A stretch of DNA of 23,801 nt from NCBI GenBank assembly GCA_036897095.1, contig JAYMSP010002519.1:1-23801 (forward strand), written 5' to 3'. Positions 1 to 8,559 of this stretch are shown here, in pieces. Below the pieces are notes generated by a model. It saw nothing but the letters and a program-made list of their open reading frames with translations. It had not been told where the DNA came from and did no database searches. The position numbers and the translations under genes were made by a program. Source of the DNA: Plantago elongata. Its lineage: Eukaryota; Streptophyta; Magnoliopsida; Lamiales; Plantaginaceae. How positions within the stretch are numbered: position 1 is the stretch's first letter; the number at the start of each line of letters is the position of its first letter.

Positions 1-40
1 AAAGATAAGTAAAATGATAATAATAAAAAAATTGGACCAA

Positions 41-107
41 TAGGTTGGGGACAAGTGTCCCCAACCTACTCAAATAGTGAGCCACCACCGAGGGCGGTGG
101 TGGCTCA
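41..107. repeat. Two adjacent perfect inverted repeats (hairpins)
   Basis: Positions 41-68 form a perfect 13-base inverted repeat with a 2-base spacer (arm taggttggggaca). Positions 78-107 form a second one with 13-base arms (tgagccaccaccg) and a 4-base loop. Only nine bases separate them, and both are GC-rich in an AT-rich setting. The structure is seen directly. I cannot assign it to a family: no CTRR end typical of a Helitron and no target duplication were found, and the left side may lie outside the window. Confidence 0.75.
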
Positions 108-498
108 ATTGAACCGACCTTGGGACTCAAATACAATGAACCCTTTATTTTTATTTTTTTAAATTTTACTAAGGCCCACAACCTTTTCTCCAAAAGGCAT
201 TGATAATGGTGGTCTACAAACAAAATTTCTGGACCCAAGCCAAATACGGAATCACCTACATTACATAGGAAATGAAAAAGGCCCATGAGTTGAAAATTGC
301 AATTAGGCCCCTGCCGCATATTTTGTAGCTTCATGCCTACAATTGAGTTTTTATCTATATAACAGTAGTAATTGTACAACATAAATTTGATGTTGGTTGT
401 ACTATTGAATAGTATTCCCGGAGTACATACATATTCACACCTCTTCATCATTCCATTCTTTCTTTCTGGGAACAATTCCATTTGAGATTAGAGCAACA
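108..498. other. Non-coding stretch with a possible plus-strand promoter
   Basis: No gene was recognised. A TATA-like tctatataac lies at about 353-362, followed by a CT-rich leader-like run (about 440-475) in front of the ATG at 499. This would suit a short plus-strand transcript, but the evidence is only the motif and its spacing. Confidence 0.2.
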
Positions 499-636
499 AT
501 GGCAGACTTGTTAATACTAGCCTCCGCCGGTACAGATACTTTCAGTGTCCGTTTATCAGAAGTACCCATATTTGTCGATTTCCGTAGAGTTTTCTCAGAT
601 ATGATTTATGTAGACTTTGTTGATTTAGTTGTCTAA
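499..636 (+). CDS. Small ORF of unknown meaning, 45 residues
   Basis: An ATG in a good plant context (gcaacaATGGCA) opens a 45-codon frame beginning MADLLILASAGTDTF and ending LVV before a TAA. It is shorter than most real proteins and I recognise no domain. It could be a first exon, because a GAA|GTACCC donor-like site lies inside, or it could be chance. It ends 20 bases from the stop of a basic minus-strand frame, so at most one of the two is likely to be a real gene piece. Little more can be said. Confidence 0.15.
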   Translation: MADLLILASAGTDTFSVRLSEVPIFVDFRRVFSDMIYVDFVDLVV

Positions 637-655
637 ATGTTGGTGTCAAGCTTTA

Positions 656-797
656 TTAATATGTAACAATCATTTTCATGATGCTTCTTCTTAATCGCTT
701 CTTGGGAGCCTTGTGCATTTCTTTAGCAGGATTCCCGAATGGAACCCTCTTCTCTCTTTTTTTCTCAACACGTTCAGCACGATAGTTGCTCAACCAA
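656..797 (-). pseudogene. Basic C-terminal exon-like fragment
   Basis: Read on the minus strand, a tract ending tttttatcag at 798 is followed by 46 open codons from 796 to a TAA at 658-656. The peptide is strongly basic, with segments WLSNYRAERVEKKREKR, VPFGNPAKEMHK and APKKRLRRSIMKMI. An AATAAA signal overlaps the stop region (652-657). This is how a last exon of a gene for a nuclear or nucleic-acid-binding protein would look. I do not recognise the family, and no upstream exon could be found before the transposon at 1391, so a stranded exon is the likeliest reading. Chance is possible. Confidence 0.3.
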
Positions 798-1390
798 CTG
801 ATAAAAAATGTGCACTACGATCCGAAAAGAAAAGTTAGAAGAAGAAGAGAGTTCCATCTTTCAATTTCATATATATTATTGTATGTTTGTGATTATATAC
901 TAATAAGTTCTTTGTTTTTTGTAGTTTCATCCTACCTTAATCGATGGCATACTCATGATGACATAGTTATAATATCATGACAAATAATTTTGATCGGAGA
1001 TGACATGTGATCATTTACAAGTTTCGAGTCATAGGGATTACATACGAATGATGCCATCACTGGAGCTACATATCCTTTCAAAATAATACTATTACATTCT
1101 TTTTCTCATCATATGATATTATTTAATCACTCTAATTTTATTGTTAGTGGTGAATTATATCTAAACTAATATTTTGGAAGAACGTTTTTCAAGCAGTGAT
1201 ACAATACAAAATCATATTCTCTAAGGTGAATATGTGATATAAATATAAAGTCAATATAAGACACAAATGATATATTTCTTCACCATCAACGGTGAAAACT
1301 TAAAAGGTTAAATATCTTAGCATCAAAGGTCCGCAGATCTTGAATTTTAATATAATCACCAAAAGTGGTATAATGATTGATGGTTGCTAA
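798..1390. other. AT-rich intergenic DNA, no gene seen
   Basis: Both strands hold only short frames with no recognisable domain. The stretch ends at the target duplication of the CACTA element. Confidence 0.5.
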
Positions 1391-1859
1391 CACTACAAAA
1401 ATTTGGTTGCAGGCTGACGAATAAATTCGTCGCCCCAAGGGATTTATTCATCGGCAAAATCGGTCCGACGAATAAAAAGTCCGTCTTGCCAAATGAACCA
1501 AGGGCGACATATAAATTTATTCGTCGGTAAGCTTGGCGAATGAATTTAGCAACGGACAATTATCCGTCGCTAAATTCAACATTTTTTATTTTTTTAATTA
1601 ATTATTACCTGTTTTTTGTGTTTGACATGTTCAATCAATATACTGCTCGATAATAAATATAGAATACGAAAATATCAATAATTTATAAAAAGTCATTCAT
1701 AACAAACAGAATATCCAAACGATATTTACAGGAATTAAACGATGATGAAAGTATCCGAACATATGAAATACTGAGTATATATCCGAACTTTCGTAGAGTG
1801 AAATGAAACGATAACTAGCTACCACCAGACGAGGGCCCCTACTAACTAAACTTGGCCAA

Positions 1860-2583
1860 GAACATATCCACTTATTGTTGAACCTGCTCTCTAACTTCCT
1901 ACTGCATCTTACGATCCCTAGCTTCAAGCCTAGCTTCAAGTGCAGCTTGAACCTGAGACTCGAGCAATTCAGAGACCTGAGCCTGAGTGTAAAGCTTATG
2001 CGTAAGCTGCTGAGATTATGATGATGATGAGGACGGAGATGAGATACCAAGACTTCCGAGTCCATATGTACGGACTTTGTCGTTCGGTTAGTTGACATCA
2101 GAGAAGATCTTGTCAACTTGCTCAATCGACAAGTGCTCACTACCATGTGCTTCCTCCTCCATATGTATCTGAGCATCAATCTCAGCCTGAAACCATAAAG
2201 TCCATATACTATGATAAGTAATTGTTTTTTAAAGACAACTTGTAGTGTACAAATATGAACTATAGGAGGACAATATACATATCGCAATAGACTCGGCCAT
2301 GTTGTCAGTCCATCTGCCGTCCTTCATCTTGGCCTTTTTGAAGATGTCATACTTTGATTTCACCTCCCCATTTGACAGCTGAACAATATATGTATATATG
2401 CATCACTTATCGACTCGCAAGTAATGAATACATACACATACATGTTTAATAGATAAAAAAAATGCATACACTTACCGATTTATAATAATCAGCCATAGTA
2501 GATCGCCTACCTAGATGGTGAATAGCACTTCCTGCTCCATCAGACTTAGATGCACGGTTCTCTTTGTAGTAGTCAACCCTCAA
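1860..2583 (-). pseudogene. Transposase_24-type (Ptta/En/Spm) protein remnant
   Basis: Three exon-like blocks are readable on the minus strand. Block 2583-2476 gives VDYYKENRASKSDGAGSAIH, ending at a GTAAGTG donor. Block 2378 to about 2279 gives KSKYDIFKKAKMKDGRWTD and follows a ttgttcag acceptor. Block 2186 to about 1860 gives AEIDAQIHMEEEAHGSEH, then RTYGLGSLGISSPSSSSS and a coiled-coil-like tail rich in Q, E and R (VSELLESQVQAALEARLEAR), after a tttcag acceptor. This order (YYKEN, F..A.KDGRWTD, YGLGS, Ser run, coiled coil) is that of the second protein of plant CACTA elements. At least three in-frame stops interrupt the last block, so it is dead. The first block directly adjoins the TNPD head remnant. 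Confidence 0.75.
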
Positions 2584-2705
2584 CTAACAAAAGATGGATG
2601 TTCAATTGCAGACGCAATAAAACGATGAACACCTTTCACGTAAGTCCTACAAATTATGCGATCTCTTGTCAAACGATCGTACATCCATGAGCGGTCGGAA
2701 TTCAT
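2580..2705 (-). pseudogene. Transposase-associated domain remnant (N-terminus of CACTA TNPD)
   Basis: From an ATG at 2705 the minus strand encodes 41 residues before a TGA. It opens MNSDRSWMYDRLTRDR and continues with TYVKGVHRFIASAIEHP. The DRSWMYD start and the following helical stretch match the small domain at the head of plant CACTA TNPD-type transposases (Pfam Transpos_assoc). In full-length elements a long TNP2 catalytic region follows. Here the frame ends after 41 residues and sequence of the second element protein begins at once, so the core has been lost by internal deletion. It cannot encode an active transposase. Recognition is from memory of the family motif. Confidence 0.7.
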
Positions 2706-3934
2706 TAGGTTATTTAGTAACCTGATACGTTTCAAATAATTTGATTATATTTCTTTTGGATTAGATCGATTCCAATTATCCCGTGATTAAATAGTAATTA
2801 TCATACATTCCTTATAATTTCAAGATTAATTATTAAGCATTCAATATATTATAAAATTTTCCACCTGTTTTAAACATTTCAATACCTTATTTACTAACTG
2901 AACGGTTGTTTCGTACTATTCTATTATTGCTTTTAAGCTTAAAGAAAAACTTTATTCACTAAAATTCATAAATTAAAAATTACCGATATTTTATAATTTA
3001 GTAAATATATCTAGGAATTTATCATATCAAAACTACTACATATAACATACTTCACATTAATATACTCATTACCAATTCACTCAATTACACATCTCCAAGT
3101 TAATTAACAAAATCTTAACAGTAGACTAATTAACTAGTATTGTACTCATTTGATATACTTAAGATTTAAATTAGTCCAAATCAAAAATATTACTAAATTT
3201 GTCAAAAAAAAAAAAAAAGGGTTTCAAAATACTTAACTACATTATCCTAATCCTACTATATATGTCAAAATATTAGCTACATACTTGAAAATATTATAAT
3301 TCATTACAAAATAATCAAATTCATAATGAATATAGCAATTTCACATATCAAAGTAATATAATACTTAACATAAACTATATAGTTCATATGATTCCAACAA
3401 ATTCAACATAAATACTTAACTAATCAATACATTCTGAAAAGTTAGGGTTTTAGCCACAATACGAAGTTGTAGGAAGATACGAGATTTTTGTTCCGTGATC
3501 TTCGAATTGATACCAAGATTGCAAAGAACCGTGAAGAATTAGCCCAAACCCACCAAAAACGAATTGGAGAAAGAAGTCGATTTGGGGAAAGAATTAGCCA
3601 AATCCCCTTTTTTTTTAGGCGACGACGGATAAATAGCAATCGTGTCATTTTGGCTAATTTTTTTATTTTACTTCAGAATTAGCGACGTTATTCGTCGCTA
3701 AATTTACCGACGAATAAACTAACTCACTGATATTTCGCGACGAACTAATTTATTCGTCGGTAATGTAATTTTTTTTTATTCGGGGTCAACTTAACCTAGC
3801 GACGAATAAAATTATTCGTCGGTAATTAGCGATGAATAACTATTCGTCGCTAATTTTACCGATTCGTCGCTGCATTACCAACGAATAGCTTCCGTCTCCC
3901 CAATCCGTTGCGATTTTGCTGTTTTTTTGTAGTG

Positions 3935-5719
3935 TAAGATATATGGTCGTTGACATATCATGGACTATGATAAATCCATTTGCTTATGGATCAAATGTTC
4001 TAGCTTTGTTTAGCTAGCAAAAAATGAAATGTCCACCTATATTGAAAAAAAAAGCATTATTGATGTGATCCAAATATAGTATAAAATAACCAACCCACGT
4101 ATTTGGAAGATGGTGATGCAAATAAAAAGTGGAATAACCACTACTTGATCTATACAAGTACATTCATGATCACACAATAAGAGTGAGAAAGAAAAAAAAG
4201 TTTTAAACTTTGCTTAAAGATCATGGTTAATTTACACAAATTGATTCTTCGCATTCCCTGAAGTGAATGTGAACATGTTGCTTGGTTATACATGCACAAA
4301 CACCAAAAGCAAGCATTAAATAGAACTCATCAACCTCAAGTTGAGAGAAAAATATGCAATTTGATGTGACAAATTAGGCCATGCGGTTATAACTTAACCG
4401 CTTATATCAAACCTGAAGTTTTCATATGATTATGTGTTGAAAGCTTATCTTGTGTTGTATTTATTATTATGGCATGACACAACACTGAGAATAAGCATGA
4501 AAATAAAGATCTTGAATTAACAAAAGTCACACTTATAAAGTTGGTAATTATTGATGTAAATATGGTCTTTACCCACAAGTGTGATCTTCTTGAGGACTGT
4601 TATTTTCAGCCGAAGAAAATTTAACTGTGCAAATATATTGACTCTTTATCATACTGTTCTCCGCATACAACTAATACTTGAAGCATACACAAGTTGTATG
4701 CATGCATCGATTTTTAAGCTGGGCATTATAATGAGCCCTTATTTTCTAGTTTGGGGGAGGAATAACATGAATAAGCTGGTAAAAATTCGTAGAGCGAATT
4801 GATCCCATATGTTCGAAAGTTCAAACTCGAACTAAAGATTCAGCTTCATGTTACTATATCAAGATATGTTCAAACATAAAGTTTTATGATTTGAATGGTA
4901 ACCCGTTATGACCCTATTTTTAGGTGTGCAGAGTTACATATCAATTATAGAATGACATGCGATGAACGTTGAGATATCTTGCCTATTATACTAATAATGA
5001 TTCATTCACCTTAGTGAAAATTGGTTCCAGAATTAAGTACAATACAAGATACATGGCAACAATAAATCAGTTAGTACTCATGAAGAGTGATGTATGCCAT
5101 AAAAACATAGATATTTGAAATGGTTGCTACAAAAATATTCTGATATCAATTATCAGTACTGACTTGAAATATCTAAGAAAGAGGTTTGAAATACCAGTAT
5201 ACATGAACTGATAAATGCATTAGCATATGTAAAATTCGATGGACATGATTTATTGGACATGTAAATGGGGATCTTTCATGTGAGCACATTCAATGACATC
5301 ATGATGAGCTCATGAACCTGAAGTCCAATTGATTAAACGAATTCGAAAGACCGACAGGTTTTGACTTGCAAGTATTATATGTTGAGAAATTAAATGAGGG
5401 GAGATATGATCTCCAACACTTAGTCCCAAGGAGACTGAAAGTACCATGTTAGCAAACATAAATTGAATGAGTAAAGTTCTTGAGGGACTAATGTTTTATA
5501 TGTGAAACCACTATACTTATATAATCAACTTCATGTTGTTAAAATACAAAATATTATTCACCGCAGTGAAATATTGAAGTATGAGTTAAAATTCTCAATA
5601 CTCATTAAAAGTAATATTGGTTACACCAATATTAGCTCAACCCGAAGTTTGAGCAAATGAAGGAGATAATGATTGAAAATCATCGAGTAGTTATGCGCAT
5701 CATATTAGCAATTGTTGCA
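3935..5719. other. AT-rich decayed DNA, possibly the inner part of a Copia fossil
   Basis: No host gene was seen. The stretch precedes a Copia 3' end and shares its base composition, but I could not read a gag, integrase or reverse-transcriptase motif in any frame. It is either a heavily decayed interior of that element or unrelated repeat DNA. Short phrases such as aacctgaagt recur (about 4411 and 5317, with variants near 4331 and 5637), hinting at internal repetition. Confidence 0.3.
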
Positions 5720-6450
5720 TTTTTGTTCATTCGACTAAGTTTTTTTCCTAATGAATTTTTCTTAGCAAGGTTTTTAACGAGACAACATTATGAGCGCATA
5801 TAATTATCTCCATCTCCATATCTTTAATACATGTGATAAAGATAAGGTCATGAGACTTATGGGTTCAACCTTACGATATTATGGAGTGATGTTATAAACA
5901 TTGGAATTGCATGACGGTCCAAGTATTTGAAAAGTTAATTCTTCCACATGAAGACGAGCTACATTTACATAAGTTCTTCTCCGCCATTATCTATGTGAAG
6001 AAGATTCCATTCAAGTACAAAATATTTGAAGATTTGATCAACAAATCATATTAGACATTATCATTCGAGAAGTTAATCCGGAAGATTGGATTTGCAGTTG
6101 TTTGAAGAAGTACAATGATGCATTGATCAGGGAAGTTGGATACACACTGCACTCTTTTTCCCTTGACTAAGTTTTTATCCCACCGAATTTTTCTTAGCAA
6201 GGTTTTTAACGAGGCAGTATATCTCTCGCGTACCAACATCACCAACTATTGTTCATTCAAGGGGAGTATTATGGATAAATGTAGATTACTTGTACTAGTT
6301 AATGGATGAATGGATTATTGGTGTTAATGGTTAGTGAAGTAGTGGATGACTCTTCTATACTCTAGGCCCTTATCTCCATTTACACTCGTATAAATACCCC
6401 TATTTGTACTCTCATTGTACCCACAACACATAAAAGTGAACTTCCTATTA
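5720..6450 (+). mobile_element. Copia LTR-retrotransposon fossil, 3' end with LTR remnant
   Basis: The stretch reads like the end of a plant Copia element on the plus strand: an RNase H tail-like phrase (SFEKLIRKIG) near 6060-6095, the conserved tract actaagtttttatccca...ttcttagcaaggtttttaacga near 6163-6215, a polypurine-like caaggggagta near 6258-6269, then a probable LTR of roughly 185 bases with a TATA box (tataaata, 6389-6396). The LTR borders are uncertain. A second, diverged copy of the aaggtttttaacga tract lies near 5735-5795, so either two related fossils or an internal duplication is present. The element is broken many times over and has no visible 5' LTR in the window. It looks old. 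Confidence 0.6.
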
Positions 6451-7237
6451 CATATATTAATTTTCTAGACGAAAAAAATTATATTGTTGTCACAAAGTTT
6501 ATCGATAAATCATTGATAACTTATTTAGAAACGGTCTATAATTATCAATAAAATTATTAATGTTATTAATTATTATTATTTAAATAAATCTTGTATAATA
6601 TAAAATAACACTAATACTTACTTTGAGAATATAAATATTTTGATAAATAATATAAATAATTTTTATATTTTATTGATGATGTTTATATTAAATATTTATT
6701 AAATTACTAATGTTTTGTTTTAGATAGAACCCGACCCGACTCGTTGCACCTTCCACTAAAAATTTATAGCTTCACCCGGATAATTAGCAAATTCACCGCT
6801 ACCCGATGAATCTTCCGATTTGTCTTTATGCGAACCCGTTTAGGAACATACTTTGTTGGTGAGGTAGGTTGATGCACTCTAACTGTTTGATAATATGCCA
6901 TGTGATATTGTCTGTTGATGGCGGTGAATTCTGGCTTGCATATAAGTTTTTGAGGCTCGACGTCAGTTATTATAGTATATTGCTTTCGTTTCGCTAGTAA
7001 CTTTGATGACGACGTGTCGTCTTTCTCGATTAACGTCGATTCTTGAGGTTTGAAATTTCATAAATAGATTTAGAAGTGGATCTTTATGAGGCTATACTTG
7101 AAACTTGATTAAAGATTCTAGTAGTGGATGCATAAAAGAGGTTATAACTCCTTTGTTTGTCAGGTATAGATTCTATGTTCAGTTAACATGTTTTCAAGAG
7201 ACAGTGTGTTACATAATGTACTAATGTAGGTGTTTTT
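6451..7237. other. Intergenic DNA with an echo of the NLR 3' flank
   Basis: No gene was seen. About 6455-6720 is extremely AT-rich. Around 6843-6905 the sequence (core tgttggtgaggtag followed by an aactgt segment) resembles 11450-11510, just downstream of the NLR gene. It may be the last trace of a lost neighbouring NLR copy. Confidence 0.35.
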
Positions 7238-7492
7238 GTGTCGATATGTTTAATGGAAATGGATGTTTGGTTTGAAGGGCGGGTACAAGATGCTGACCGT
7301 GCAGGAGTAGACACAGAAGCAACCGATAACATAAAGTGGCATGTTTTTGCTGCTTTTGGTACGTTTCATAGTTACATGTTGTATAAATGTTTTTACTTGT
7401 TTTCCTTAAGGCGCTGTACTGGAGGTCACTCTGTTTGGCTAGTGAAGAAATGCATTGTTTTCGTTATTGTTGAGTTAAAAGGAGGATCATAG
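7238..7492 (+). other. ORF of 84 codons, doubtful
   Basis: The frame opens MSICLMEMDVWFEGRV and contains AGVDTEATDNIKWHVFAAFG, which has a protein-like composition, but the rest is low in information and no family is recognised. It lies between the NLR-flank echo and the NLR gene. An acceptor-like aatgtag sits just upstream (about 7222-7228), so it could be an exon relic. Chance remains the simplest explanation. Confidence 0.15.
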
Positions 7493-8559
7493 AACAGATA
7501 GGATAACCTGCAGAAAATCGTCCAAAGGTAAGAGTTTCTTCTTATGCTTATGTATATCTCATATTCCTGCATCATTTTCTCATCTATTTCAACTATTATT
7601 TGCAACTTTTAGCGTGCATCAAGTGATGTTTGGAATAGTATTTGTGCTATGTTTTAACAGCATGTAATAGCACCACCATATTCACTGCAAATCTACCCGC
7701 CTCTACTTGATTTAATCAATTCAAATATAGTATTAAATAATACAAATTCTTCCTCACACAAAAAAAATAATAACTATCAAGCTATAATTCACATTGTCTT
7801 CTTTTGCTTTCTACTAACGTTGAATAGTTCATGTTATTGAAAGTCAACATTGGCTCGTTAGACATAAATAGCTCATGGATCAGCTCCTCAACATTTTAAT
7901 CCAAGGTTCACATCATTTGTCTGAACTGGTGGAAATACTAATTTAAATGTTCATTTAAAACTTACTGGCTGGAATGCAGAGGCTCACATAATTAATAATA
8001 TCATGAAGCATTGAATTTTTGGCAGGTTTATTAAATTAGTTGAAATGATCAGAGAGTATATAATATATAATGTGAAAGTCATCTCTTTTGTTGTTTGATA
8101 TGGTGCAGGTCATAACTGAAATATACTTGTATAATCAAACCCTGTTTAGTAAAGTGGTGAGCTGAATTCTTCTTCTTTTTTCAAGTGGCTGAAGGGTGAC
8201 TCGAATCTCAAATTATTGATTGAATGTGAAGCCAACTGAGCTGCACTTCGTTGTCGGTAACCTGAATTCATGAAGAGCCACTCCTTAAAAAAGAGTACCT
8301 TCTTCCATTTGTTGTCTACTTTCCCAGCTTGATCTCTAAATTTCCTATAATTACTAAAATTTCTTTGATCCCTTAGTTTTCTCTCAATTTTCTCACCGTA
8401 CCACACTTCTTCAAGTTTTCTGCTGTCCTTTGAACTTCTTTTTTCAGTTTGATCTCTTTTTCATAGCTAGATATATCCACACTTCTCTTTTTCTGTGTTT
8501 ATATCCAGAGTTCCTTTCACTATATATAGTCTGCCTAATTTCTACAAACTTTCAGAAAT
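7493..8559 (+). promoter_or_regulatory. Upstream region of the NLR gene
   Basis: No gene was recognised here. A TATATATA lies at 8521-8528, only 31 bases before the ATG, so the real start of transcription is probably farther upstream within the CT-rich tract 8430-8520. One W-box on the minus strand (TTGACT, complement of 7842-7847) lies about 700 bases upstream. W-boxes bind WRKY factors and are common at defence genes, but one copy can be chance. An 86-codon minus-strand frame at 8146-8406 matches nothing I know. Confidence 0.35.

Larger units (their letters stand above)
1391..3934 (-). mobile_element. CACTA (En/Spm, CMC) DNA transposon, deletion derivative
   Basis: The element starts CACTACAAAAA at 1391 and ends TTTTTTTGTAGTG at 3934, an inverted match of about 11 bases. 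It is flanked by the 3-base direct repeat TAA (1388-1390 and 3935-3937), which is the size CACTA elements make. Both ends carry many subterminal copies of a motif like gacgaataaattcgtcg in both orientations (about 1410-1580 and 3675-3890), the presumed binding sites for the element-encoded TNPA-like protein. Inside, on the minus strand, lie remnants of a transposase-associated domain and a Transposase_24 protein, but no catalytic TNP2 core. The element is 2.5 kb, short for an autonomous CACTA. Intact ends and target duplication suggest insertion that is not very old, with movement supplied in trans. Confidence 0.92.

Noticed and set aside
41-107. Helitron 3' end
   Set aside because: The hairpins fit in size, but no CTRR end was seen at the expected distance on either strand.
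1697-2287. 196-codon minus-strand frame in the CACTA element
   Set aside because: It lies in a different frame from the recognisable Transposase_24 remnant and shows no family motif.
8146-8406. 86-codon minus-strand frame upstream of the NLR gene
   Set aside because: No domain, no partner exons, and it lies in the probable leader region of the NLR.
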